This document shows, one piece after another, positions 1 to 5,284 of a stretch of 5,284 nt of DNA. Source of the DNA: an uncultured Gemella sp. (GTDB lineage: Bacteria; Bacillota; Bacilli; Staphylococcales; Gemellaceae); the NCBI GenBank assembly GCA_945929765.1, contig CAMEOL010000082.1, positions 1 through 5,284 of the forward strand, read 5' to 3'. The position numbers and the translations under genes were made by a program. How positions within the stretch are numbered: position 1 is the stretch's first letter; each line of letters opens with the position of its first letter. Under the pieces are notes generated by a model, which ran no database searches, was not told the origin of the DNA, and saw only the letters and a list, made by a program, of their open reading frames with translations.

Positions 1-338
1 AAGAAAAAGACGGCAATTATGTTATTACCTTCTCTGGAAATGGACAAGAGTTTTTAGATATAGCTCTTAATTCTCTTTCACAATCTTCTGGTAACGCTGA
101 TATAATTAACTCATTAAAAAATAACGTCACAATAAAAAATATGACTGTTAAATATGTTGTCTCAAAAGATAAATTGTTGCCCGTTGAATCTGATATAACT
201 ATCGATATGGAAGTATCAGAAAATAACAATACTGGTAATGTTACTAACAATGTAAAAACTTATTATTCTAATATAAATAGTGCTAAAGCTATAACACTTC
301 CTGAAGAAGCAAAAAATGCAGTAGATGCCAACAATTAA
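1..338 (+). CDS. C-terminal part of a probable DUF6612-like secreted/lipoprotein (5' end outside window)
   Basis: The reading frame is open from the window edge (first full codon at position 3) to a TAA at 336-338, giving about 111 visible residues. An internal ATG at 141 is not a credible start, because the coding frame continues well upstream of it without a stop. The visible part alternates beta-strand-like stretches (YVITFSGNG, VTIKNMTVKYVVSKD, LLPVESDITIDMEV) and ends in a hydrophilic Asn/Ala-rich tail. The pattern of a fixed segment, then VKYVVSKDKLLPVES, then an acidic strand and a Tyr-containing stretch before an LPEEAKN-type end resembles the C-terminus of DUF6612 proteins, which are usually lipoproteins of unknown function related in fold to LolA/LppX-type carriers. 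The signal peptide and lipobox would lie outside the window. The coding frame is solid; the family call is by recalled pattern only. The gene converges on the mltG operon and shares its terminator. Confidence 0.6.
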   Translation, partial: EKDGNYVITFSGNGQEFLDIALNSLSQSSGNADIINSLKNNVTIKNMTVKYVVSKDKLLPVESDITIDMEVSENNNTGNVTNNVKTYYSNINSAKAITLPEEAKNAVDANN

Positions 339-428
339 TATAAAATATTAAAATCAATAATAACTAAAAATTTAATTATGAATTTCACATTAATATATAG
401 TTTTATTTTTAAAAATATAAATTAAACA

Positions 429-480
429 AAATCCCCCCTCCATAAAAAACTATAAATAGCTTTTTATGGAGGGGGGATTT
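429..480. terminator. Bidirectional intrinsic terminator between convergent genes
   Basis: Two perfectly complementary 20-base arms (429-448 and 461-480) enclose a 12-base loop (449-460). The stem holds a CCCCCCTCC/GGAGGGGGG core flanked by A/T pairs. The loop can pair further (CTA 450-452 with TAG 457-459) after a single A/C mismatch. Read on the minus strand, the hairpin is followed by ATTTTGTTTAATTT, a good U-rich tract. On the plus strand the tail is GATTTATTC, which is weaker. It lies 90 bases after the DUF6612-like stop and 39 bases after the mltG stop, as expected for a shared terminator. It is probably the main end of the long minus-strand operon. Confidence 0.9.
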
Positions 481-519
481 ATTCAAAATAAGTTATTATA
501 ATAAGATTAGTATTACATA

Positions 520-1659
520 TTAATTTGTTGAAATATAACCTTCTACGTGTTCACGAGCTAATTTTTCATGTTCTGCATATGTTTCTGCAAAATATGCTTT
601 ACCTTCCTTATCAGTTAAGAAATATAAATAATTATGTTGCGTAGCTCCATTCAATGCTTCGTACGATTTTTGACTAGGCATAGAAATCGGACCTGGTGGC
701 AACCCTAGATTTTTGTAAGTGTTATAAGGATCCGTACTTTGTAACTCTTGAATAGTTAATGGATCTGCTGTAAATCTTTGTGCCGCATAATATACTGATG
801 GATCTGTCTGAAGCTGCATATTGATTTTTAATCTATTTAAAAATACACCAGCAATACCATTATTATCTGTTGTTGTTGTAGATTCTTTTTCTAATATACT
901 TGCTAACGTTATGTATTCGTGAATAGTAATATCTCTTTCAACTCCCGCTATATTCCATTTTTTTGTACTTGATTTATAATCTGGAACTACTACTTGTTGC
1001 GTTGTTTTTAATATTTGTCTAATTAAAGTTTCTGCATTTGATTTATTACTATTATCTATATTATATCCTGCAGGGTAAAGATATCCTTCTAGTTTGAATT
1101 TAATATTTGGATCATCTAAACTATTAGTAATTAATTCAGGAAATTCTTGTTTTAATTGATTTATAAATTGCTCATCATTTACTTTTTCGATAAATTGTTC
1201 TGCTGATATATCTGTAACTTTCTCTACTTTTGCTGCTATTTTTGGAATGTTATCTCCTTCTATGATGCTCAAAGTTATTCCTGATTGAGCATTAGTTTTG
1301 TTTGTAAGAACATTCATAATTTCAGACATATTCATATTTTTGCTTAACGAAAATTGACCTACATAAAAATCATTACTTGAACCTAAACGAGAATATACTT
1401 TAAATAATGTTGCGCTCTTTATTAGTCCTTTTTCTTCTAATTGTTGTGCTATTACCGAGCTACCATAGCTTTCTTTTACTTCAAATTGAATTTTTTCTGT
1501 ACTGCTTTTATCTACTGCTGTAGTTAAATAATAAGAATATGATAATATAGCTATTAACAGTATCATTATAGCCGTCAAAATCATAGGTAAAACATCTTTA
1601 GATTTGCTTTTGTTTTTTGCACGTAATTCTTGTTGTCTTCTTATTTTATCCTCTTTCAT
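520..1659 (-). CDS. mltG: Endolytic murein transglycosylase MltG (YceG/YrrL family)
   Basis: MltG cleaves nascent glycan strands at the outer face of the cytoplasmic membrane and so sets glycan length and helps end peptidoglycan synthesis. The 379-residue protein has a short basic cytoplasmic tail (1-22), one transmembrane helix (about 24-46), a LysM-like extracellular region (about 57-120) and the YceG catalytic domain to the C-terminus. Visible family motifs are SIIEGDN (131-137), EGYLYPAGY (191-199), SILEKES (254-260, holding the catalytic Glu, most likely E257), MQLQTDPSVYYA (281-292), and GLPPGPI (319-325). The length matches the Bacillus type rather than the longer pneumococcal form with an extended cytoplasmic domain. 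The ATG at 1659 is chosen because AGGAGG lies 4 bases upstream and overlaps the stop of the preceding DUF1292 gene. It is the last gene of the operon, just before the terminator at 429-480. Confidence 0.95.
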   Translation of the reverse strand: MKEDKIRRQQELRAKNKSKSKDVLPMILTAIMILLIAILSYSYYLTTAVDKSSTEKIQFEVKESYGSSVIAQQLEEKGLIKSATLFKVYSRLGSSNDFYVGQFSLSKNMNMSEIMNVLTNKTNAQSGITLSIIEGDNIPKIAAKVEKVTDISAEQFIEKVNDEQFINQLKQEFPELITNSLDDPNIKFKLEGYLYPAGYNIDNSNKSNAETLIRQILKTTQQVVVPDYKSSTKKWNIAGVERDITIHEYITLASILEKESTTTTDNNGIAGVFLNRLKINMQLQTDPSVYYAAQRFTADPLTIQELQSTDPYNTYKNLGLPPGPISMPSQKSYEALNGATQHNYLYFLTDKEGKAYFAETYAEHEKLAREHVEGYISTN

Positions 1660-1663
1660 TTAT

Positions 1664-1670
1664 CCTCCTA
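1664..1670 (-). promoter_or_regulatory. mltG Shine-Dalgarno fused to the upstream stop codon
   Basis: The minus strand reads TAGGAGGATAAATG. The TAG is the stop of the DUF1292 gene and its AG forms part of the AGGAGG ribosome-binding site for mltG, 4 bases before the ATG. A ribosome terminating here covers the mltG initiation site, which suggests (does not prove) coupled translation. Confidence 0.8.
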
Positions 1671-1976
1671 TTTCTCTTCTGAGTCAAAATATAGTATATC
1701 TAACACTTCTGAAATCATATCGAATTCTTCATCAGTTTCAACAGGTTCAAAACGAACTTTATCGCCCTCTTCTATACACACCATTGGGAAGATTTGTAAT
1801 TCTTCATCTTCTATTTTTTCTTCTTCTGCGAAAATATAGTATAAATTGTTATTTGTAGGATTTGTAAATTCTAATAATTTACGATATTCTCTCTCTACTC
1901 CTTCTTCGTCAACTAATGTGTACACCTCTTCTTCATCCATTTTTACGTTCATTTGATCTAAATCTTTTTCGTTCAT
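1668..1976 (-). CDS. DUF1292 family small acidic protein (YrzB-like)
   Basis: This is a 102-residue, strongly acidic protein with no transmembrane segment or signal peptide, so it is probably cytosolic. It opens with a strand-rich region (EVYTLVDEEGVEREY, about 17-31) and ends with an ETDEEFDMISEVLD segment (about 79-92). This closely resembles the C-terminal ETDEEWDMI part of Bacillus subtilis YrzB, so I assign it to DUF1292. The family has no established biochemical function. Its usual place is between ruvX and mltG in Firmicutes, exactly as here, which supports the assignment. The start at 1976 has TAAGGAG with 7 bases spacing. It lies 23 bases after ruvX, the widest gap in the operon, and its stop is embedded in the mltG ribosome-binding site. 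Confidence 0.9.
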   Translation of the reverse strand: MNEKDLDQMNVKMDEEEVYTLVDEEGVEREYRKLLEFTNPTNNNLYYIFAEEEKIEDEELQIFPMVCIEEGDKVRFEPVETDEEFDMISEVLDILYFDSEEK

Positions 1977-1999
1977 CGTTATTCTCCTTATAAATTTTA

Positions 2000-2428
2000 T
2001 TATTTTTTTGTATCTAAAAATGTCTGTAATATTAGTACTGCAGCCATTTTATCAATTACTTGTTTTCGTTTTTTTCTAGAGACATCCGCTTCTAAGAGAA
2101 CTCTTTCTGCCCCTATTGTTGTTAATCTCTCGTCTTGTAGAATGACTTCTATATTTTTTATTTTATTTTTTAATATATCGACGAATACCATAGTAGCTTC
2201 GCCACGAAATCCTATTGTGTTGTCCATATTTTTGGGCAATCCAACGACTATTTTATCTACATCATATTCTTTGACGAGTTCTTTTATTCTTTTTATTTTA
2301 AAATCTTTTATTGCTTCATTAATTTGTAGAGTTTCTATCCCTTGTGCAGTGATTTGAAGTGCGTCACTAATAGCTACACCTATAGTTTTACTACCGTAAT
2401 CAAGCCCCATTACTCTTTTTCCTAGCAT
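2000..2428 (-). CDS. ruvX: Putative Holliday junction resolvase / YqgF-fold nuclease RuvX (YrrK)
   Basis: YqgF/RuvX proteins have an RNase H-like fold and have been linked to Holliday junction resolution and to pre-16S rRNA 5' end processing; which role dominates in this organism is not shown by the sequence. From the start chosen here the protein has 142 residues, typical of the family. Motifs seen are MGLDYGSKTIGVAISD (7-22, first acidic residue D10), VVGLPKNMD (61-69), RGEA (75-78), DERLTT (99-104, E100) and a C-terminal SRKKRKQVIDKMAAVLILQ (117-135, D126), giving the three acidic positions expected of the active site. The strong similarity to B. subtilis YrrK extends over the whole length. 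An upstream ATG at 2443 would add five residues and overlap ireB, but it has only an AAAGG immediately against it. The ATG at 2428 has AGGAGG at 4 bases and leaves an 8-base gap after ireB. Confidence 0.95.
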   Translation of the reverse strand: MLGKRVMGLDYGSKTIGVAISDALQITAQGIETLQINEAIKDFKIKRIKELVKEYDVDKIVVGLPKNMDNTIGFRGEATMVFVDILKNKIKNIEVILQDERLTTIGAERVLLEADVSRKKRKQVIDKMAAVLILQTFLDTKK

Positions 2429-2431
2429 TTT

Positions 2432-2439
2432 CCCTCCTA
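2432..2439 (-). promoter_or_regulatory. ruvX Shine-Dalgarno that decides the start; overlaps ireB stop
   Basis: The minus strand reads TTAGGAGGGAAAATG. The TAG at 2439-2437 ends ireB and runs into AGGAGGG, which sits 3-4 bases before the ATG at 2428. This points to 2428 rather than the in-frame ATG at 2443 as the ruvX start, because 2443 lies upstream of this site. Confidence 0.8.
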
Positions 2440-2691
2440 ACATCCTTTAACAAAATATCTCAATAAAAATTCCAATATTTCGTCTTTTTTAAATTTTGAT
2501 ATCTTTTCTCTTGCTCCTCCGTCACGAGGTATGTATACAGGATTATCTGTCTTTAGATAACCCATAATTTGATTTATAGGATCATATCCTTTATTGTTTA
2601 TTGCTTTTATAACATCTTTTAACACTTCAGAAATTATTTCATCTGTACTCTCTATCTTGTTAAAAATATCTGTTTTTTCAAAATCTTGCAT
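2437..2691 (-). CDS. ireB: IreB family regulatory phosphoprotein (DUF965, YrzL-like)
   Basis: IreB is a small cytosolic protein phosphorylated by the PASTA-domain Ser/Thr kinase IreK in Enterococcus faecalis, where it negatively regulates cephalosporin resistance. The 84-residue protein shows the family signature KGYDPINQIMGYL (34-46), then PVYIPRDGGAR (51-61) and the KDEILEFLLRYFVKG end (69-83). Of the two N-terminal Thr residues phosphorylated in E. faecalis (T4 and T7), T7 is retained in EKTDIF, while position 4 is Phe. The C-terminus is short and ends in Cys. AAGGAGG lies 8 bases before the ATG. The usual upstream neighbour alaS is not present; a degV gene lies 17 bases upstream instead. 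Downstream ruvX, DUF1292 gene and mltG are the usual partners. Confidence 0.93.
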   Translation of the reverse strand: MQDFEKTDIFNKIESTDEIISEVLKDVIKAINNKGYDPINQIMGYLKTDNPVYIPRDGGAREKISKFKKDEILEFLLRYFVKGC

Positions 2692-2708
2692 ACCTCATAC
2701 CTCCTTAT

Positions 2709-3542
2709 TTATGCTAACTCTACTAAGATACCGACAGCTCCTGGACCTCCATGCGTCGAAATTGCAGGAGAAGTTATCATGACGTCTTTGTCTTCGATTT
2801 TATATCCAAATTTTTCTAAAATTAAAGTTTTTAGCATTTCTATATAATCTTCAGCTAAAGCGTGTGGCAAACTAATTGTTTTTATACTTCTGGATGCTAT
2901 GTCTTTTGATAATCTTTCTATTGTAGCTTGAGCTAATTTTTTCTTACCTCGTACTTTTTCTACAGGAACTAGCTCATTTTCTTCTAATTTAGCTAGTATT
3001 TTTATATTCAATAATCCACCTATAAGTCCCGCAGTTCTTTTTACACGTCCGCCTTTTACAAGATTATCAAGATTGTCAATAGAAATGTAAGTTAATACTT
3101 TGTTTATTTTTTCTTGTAATAAGCTCACTATTTCTTGTATTTGTTTACCTTCTTTTACATATTTACAACAATCTCTAATAAAATACATTATTCCCCTTGA
3201 TGCTGATTTTGTGTTAAATACGTAAACATTAGAAAATTCTTTTGCTGCTGACATTGCTGTATTAACAGTTCCACTTAGAACATCAGATACATGCAAAGAA
3301 ATTACTGTATATCCTTCATTAGTCCATTTTTCATATGCTTCTATGAATTTCCCTATAGCTGGTTGGCTCGAAGAGAAGTTTTTCGTAGATTTCATTTTTT
3401 CGATATATTCTTTACTATCGATATTATCATATTCTACTCCTTCAACGGTTACAGTTAAAGGAATCACTTCAACATCAAACAACTTAATTTCTTCTAAACT
3501 TAAATCAGCTGTACTGTCCGTTATTATTTTTATTTTTTGCAT
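2709..3542 (-). CDS. DegV family fatty acid-binding protein (FakB-like)
   Basis: DegV proteins bind a fatty acid in a buried tunnel. The FakB members present it to the kinase FakA to make acyl-phosphate from exogenous fatty acids. The 277-residue protein is full length for the family (about 280). Motifs seen are IITDSTADL (6-14), SSSQPA (57-62, the usual TSQPS carboxylate-binding loop with Ser for Thr), LSGT (89-92), LDNLVKGGRV (158-167) and STHGGPGAVGI (262-272). No signal peptide is present, so it is cytosolic. Whether this one is a true FakB partner cannot be told, because no fakA is in view. Its ATG shares one base with the DHFR stop (TAATG), and only a weak AAAGAG ribosome-binding site precedes it, so translation is probably coupled to DHFR. 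A degV gene after thyA and a DHFR gene is, as I recall, also found in staphylococci. Confidence 0.92.
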   Translation of the reverse strand: MQKIKIITDSTADLSLEEIKLFDVEVIPLTVTVEGVEYDNIDSKEYIEKMKSTKNFSSSQPAIGKFIEAYEKWTNEGYTVISLHVSDVLSGTVNTAMSAAKEFSNVYVFNTKSASRGIMYFIRDCCKYVKEGKQIQEIVSLLQEKINKVLTYISIDNLDNLVKGGRVKRTAGLIGGLLNIKILAKLEENELVPVEKVRGKKKLAQATIERLSKDIASRSIKTISLPHALAEDYIEMLKTLILEKFGYKIEDKDVMITSPAISTHGGPGAVGILVELA

Positions 3543-4033
3543 TAGTTTATCTCTTTCTTTCTTCTGTAATGTAAGAATTTATAATTATATTCGTTATTTT
3601 CATCACTAATAAAGTTTTGCTCATCTAATAACTCCCAATCCGTCATAGTTATTTTTGGGAAATAGCTATCTCCAGATACCTCGCAGTCAATTTCTGTAAT
3701 ATACATTTCTTCAACTAAAGGAAGGAGTTGTTCGTATATTTTAGAACCACCAAAAACAAATATTTTTTCGGTGCTATAATTTTTCAACGCTATATCGATA
3801 TCGTTATAAACCTCGATACCTTCCGAGAAATAGTCTATATTACTTGTTAAAACTCTATTAACTCTATTAGGAAGCGGTCTTCCAATACTTTCGAATGTTG
3901 TTCTTCCCATTAAGATAGTTTGATTTGTTGTTAACTGTTTCACTCTATTCATATCTGATTTTAGCTTCCAGGGAATTTTATTTTTGTCCCCAATACAACG
4001 ATTTTTGTCATATGCTACTATTAATGAAATCAT
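3542..4033 (-). CDS. folA: Dihydrofolate reductase
   Basis: DHFR (often named dfrA or folA) reduces dihydrofolate to tetrahydrofolate with NADPH and recycles the dihydrofolate made by ThyA, encoded just upstream. The 163-residue length is standard. Visible landmarks are IVAYDKNRCIG (5-15), IPWKLKSDM (20-28) with W22 and the catalytic acid D27, MGRTTFESIG (42-51) for NADPH, RPLPNR (52-57), FVFGGSKIYEQ (92-102) with the conserved Gly pair, and MYITEID (110-116). The residue matching Staphylococcus aureus F98 is Tyr (Y100), discussed under findings. The ATG at 4033 is supported by TAAGGAG, whose TAA is the thyA stop, 6 bases upstream. The last codon overlaps the degV start by one base. It is chromosomal in context, with no sign of a plasmid or transposon origin. 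Confidence 0.97.
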   Translation of the reverse strand: MISLIVAYDKNRCIGDKNKIPWKLKSDMNRVKQLTTNQTILMGRTTFESIGRPLPNRVNRVLTSNIDYFSEGIEVYNDIDIALKNYSTEKIFVFGGSKIYEQLLPLVEEMYITEIDCEVSGDSYFPKITMTDWELLDEQNFISDENNEYNYKFLHYRRKKEIN

Positions 4034-4039
4034 AATTAA

Positions 4040-4046
4040 CTCCTTA
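4040..4046 (-). promoter_or_regulatory. DHFR Shine-Dalgarno fused to the thyA stop codon
   Basis: The minus strand reads TAAGGAGTTAATTATG. TAA at 4046-4044 ends thyA and begins the AAGGAG ribosome-binding site of the DHFR gene. This fits coordinated translation of the two enzymes of the dTMP cycle. Confidence 0.75.
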
Positions 4047-4976
4047 AACTGCTATTGGTGCCTTAATGAATGGGTGGCTATTATACCCTTCTAGCTTAAC
4101 ATCTTCTATTTTTAGATCAAAAATAGAATTAAAGTCTGCTATTTTTACGCTCGGTAATTCATATGGTTCTCTAGAAAGTTGCTCTTTTACTTGTTCAATA
4201 TGGTTGTTATAAATGTGCGCATCACCTAGTGTGTGGACAAATTCTCCTAATTGCAAATTACATTCTTTCGCTATTAACATCGTTAATAATGCGTAAGACG
4301 CTATGTTAAATGGAACTCCTAAAAAGACATCTCCACTTCTTTGGTACAATTGGCAACTTAATTTTCCATCTAAAACATAAAATTGAAACATTGTGTGACA
4401 TGGCGGTAATGCCATCGTATCAACTTCACTAGGATTCCAAGCAGATAATATTAGTCTTCGTGATGTCGGGTTTTCTTTTATTTGCTCTACTAAAGTTTTT
4501 AACTGATCTACGCCGTCAAAATTTCTCCATTGTTTACCATAGACATTACCAAGATCACCATATTTTTTTGCAAAACTATCGTCTGTTAATATTTTATTTT
4601 TAAAATTGGTCATTTCTTTTTTGTATTCTTCTGCGAAGTTTTTGTCTGTTAAAACACGATGACCAAAATCCGTCATGTCCACTCCAGAATATTCTGAACT
4701 TTCTACCCATTTTTTAAATGCCCACTCGTTCCAAATGTTATTATTGTTCTCTAGTAAAAACTTTATATTTGTATCGCCTTTTATAAACCAAAGTAATTCA
4801 GACCAAACTAAATTAAAATTTATTTTTTTTGTTGTTAGTAGTGGGAAGCCTTTTGCTAAATCAAATCTCATTTGATAACCAAAAATACTTTTTGTTCCCA
4901 CTCCGGTACGATCATCTTTAGATGTTCCCCGTTCTAATATTTCTGTACAAAGTTTTAAATATTCTTTATCTACCAT
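4044..4976 (-). CDS. thyA: Thymidylate synthase ThyA (long form)
   Basis: ThyA methylates dUMP to dTMP using 5,10-methylenetetrahydrofolate, releasing dihydrofolate for the DHFR encoded next. The protein has 310 residues, against 264 in E. coli; the extra length is a roughly 50-residue insertion at about 86-140, as in Lactobacillus casei ThyA. Motifs seen are the phosphate-binding DDRTGVGT (21-28, R23), LLTTKK (46-51), [13 protein letters not shown] (58-70), NVYGKQWR (144-151), [12 protein letters not shown] (171-182), the catalytic PPCHT with C193, [17 protein letters not shown] (208-224, Q212, R213, S214, D216 and N224) and GDAHIYNNH (251-259, H254 and Y256). All key residues are intact. 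The ATG at 4976 starts 7 bases after the mntR stop, with a weak GTAGG-type ribosome-binding site overlapping that stop. Confidence 0.98.
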   Translation of the reverse strand: MVDKEYLKLCTEILERGTSKDDRTGVGTKSIFGYQMRFDLAKGFPLLTTKKINFNLVWSELLWFIKGDTNIKFLLENNNNIWNEWAFKKWVESSEYSGVDMTDFGHRVLTDKNFAEEYKKEMTNFKNKILTDDSFAKKYGDLGNVYGKQWRNFDGVDQLKTLVEQIKENPTSRRLILSAWNPSEVDTMALPPCHTMFQFYVLDGKLSCQLYQRSGDVFLGVPFNIASYALLTMLIAKECNLQLGEFVHTLGDAHIYNNHIEQVKEQLSREPYELPSVKIADFNSIFDLKIEDVKLEGYNSHPFIKAPIAV

Positions 4977-4982
4977 TTTGAA

Positions 4983-4989
4983 CCTACTT
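4983..4989 (-). promoter_or_regulatory. Weak thyA ribosome-binding site overlapping the mntR stop
   Basis: The minus strand reads AAAGTAGGTTCAAAATG. AAGTAGG differs from the consensus AAGGAGG by one base and contains the TAG stop of mntR. As the site is weak, thyA may depend partly on ribosomes finishing mntR; this is an inference from spacing. Confidence 0.55.
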
Positions 4990-5284
4990 TACTGTATATT
5001 TTTTTTCTGTTAAATAGTCAATTAACATTTGAATTTTTTCGATAGAATCTTTTCCTAGGTGGTGTTCTATCCCTTCTACTTCTTCATAAATCTTACTCTC
5101 TTCCACTCCAATAATTGTTAAGAATTGTTCTAAGATATTATGACGTTTAAGAGCATAATTTCCCATTTCTTTTCCTTTTTCGGTTAATGCAATACCTCTA
5201 TATTTTTCATAAACAATATAACCCTCTGCATCCAATTTTTTCACCATTTTTGTTACTGATGAAGAATACACATTTAGTTGCTGT
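4984..5284 (-). CDS. mntR: Manganese-responsive DtxR-family repressor MntR (N-terminus outside window)
   Basis: MntR is a dimeric Mn(II)-activated repressor, chiefly of manganese uptake genes. The frame stays open to the window edge, and 99 residues are visible. A GTG at 5271 is an internal Val codon rather than the start, because the conserved helix-turn-helix continues upstream of it ([18 protein letters not shown], matching the B. subtilis LSVHPSSVTKMVQKLD region). Then come the wing ([16 protein letters not shown]) and the metal-binding/dimerisation part. By alignment with B. subtilis MntR, visible H48, E70, E73 and H74 correspond to the metal ligands H77, E99, E102 and H103. About 29 residues, including the D8 and E11 ligands, lie beyond the edge. 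The protein ends without the SH3-like FeoA domain of longer DtxR/IdeR proteins. It is the first visible gene of the operon; its promoter is not in the window. Confidence 0.95.
   Translation of the reverse strand, partial: QQLNVYSSSVTKMVKKLDAEGYIVYEKYRGIALTEKGKEMGNYALKRHNILEQFLTIIGVEESKIYEEVEGIEHHLGKDSIEKIQMLIDYLTEKKYTVK

Noticed and set aside
17..250. Minus-strand ORF opposite the DUF6612-like gene
   Set aside because: Antisense to the better-supported frame, with no recognisable domain or ribosome-binding site.
141..338. Separate small + strand gene starting at ATG 141
   Set aside because: The same frame is open to the window edge with continuous coding character, so the ATG is internal to a larger gene.
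335..351. A/T-only inverted repeat TTAATAT-AAA-ATATTAA at the end of the first gene
   Set aside because: The arms are 7 bp of A/T only in a very AT-rich gap, too weak for a terminator and expected by chance; the hairpin at 429-480 is the real one.
404..417. 14-bp palindrome TATTTTTAAAAATA as a possible operator
   Set aside because: It is composed only of A and T, in a non-coding stretch of the same composition, between gene 3' ends where no promoter is expected.
1604..1858. Plus-strand ORFs across the mltG/DUF1292 junction
   Set aside because: They lie antisense to two well-identified genes and give low-complexity Ser/Leu-rich translations; shadows.
3045..3082. Possible internal promoter on the minus strand with a TTGACA box inside degV
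   Set aside because: No -10 hexamer lies at suitable spacing, and the bases encode the conserved SIDNLDNLVKGG segment.
5269..5271. GTG as the start of mntR
   Set aside because: The conserved MntR helix-turn-helix extends upstream of it in the same frame, so the gene is cut by the window edge.
520..5284. A novel defence, mobile or biosynthetic system
   Set aside because: Every gene in this stretch belongs to a well-known housekeeping or regulatory family, with no transposase, integrase, repeats or composition shift to suggest transfer.

Overview
The window is AT-rich and reads as ordinary core chromosome of a low-GC Firmicute (Bacillota). Gene content and protein sequences (MntR, long-form ThyA, Gram-positive DHFR, IreB, YrzB-type DUF1292 protein, MltG) suggest the Bacillales/Lactobacillales area. 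Gemella is my best guess from general sequence character, but this is an inference and not tested.

Layout: positions 1-338 hold the 3' end of a + strand gene for a probable secreted or lipid-anchored DUF6612-like protein. Positions 339-428 are AT-rich and non-coding. A near-perfect G/C-cored hairpin at 429-480 is a bidirectional terminator between this gene and the converging gene set. From 520 to the right edge everything is on the minus strand. In transcription order (right to left) the genes are mntR (partial, start outside the window), thyA, a DHFR gene, a degV-family gene, ireB, ruvX, a DUF1292 (yrzB-like) gene and mltG. The seven junctions range from a 1-nt overlap to a 23-nt gap. I see no internal terminator or convincing promoter, so the eight genes probably form one transcription unit ending at the 429-480 hairpin.

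The set looks like three blocks joined together. The first is a manganese-responsive regulator. The second is a one-carbon/dTMP block: ThyA converts dUMP to dTMP and releases dihydrofolate, and DHFR reduces this back to tetrahydrofolate; a DegV fatty-acid-binding protein follows. The third is the common Firmicutes ireB-ruvX-DUF1292-mltG block, which combines a Ser/Thr-kinase pathway regulator, a YqgF-fold nuclease, a small acidic protein and the membrane endolytic transglycosylase that cuts nascent peptidoglycan. At several junctions the upstream stop codon lies inside the next gene's Shine-Dalgarno sequence, which suggests translational coupling.

I found no mobile element, CRISPR array, tRNA, rRNA or riboswitch, and nothing that looks like an undescribed system. 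The points worth a second look are modest: the MntR-led operon, the joining of the thyA and ireB blocks without alaS, the stop/SD overlaps, the ruvX start, the Tyr in the DHFR active-site region, and the large terminator.
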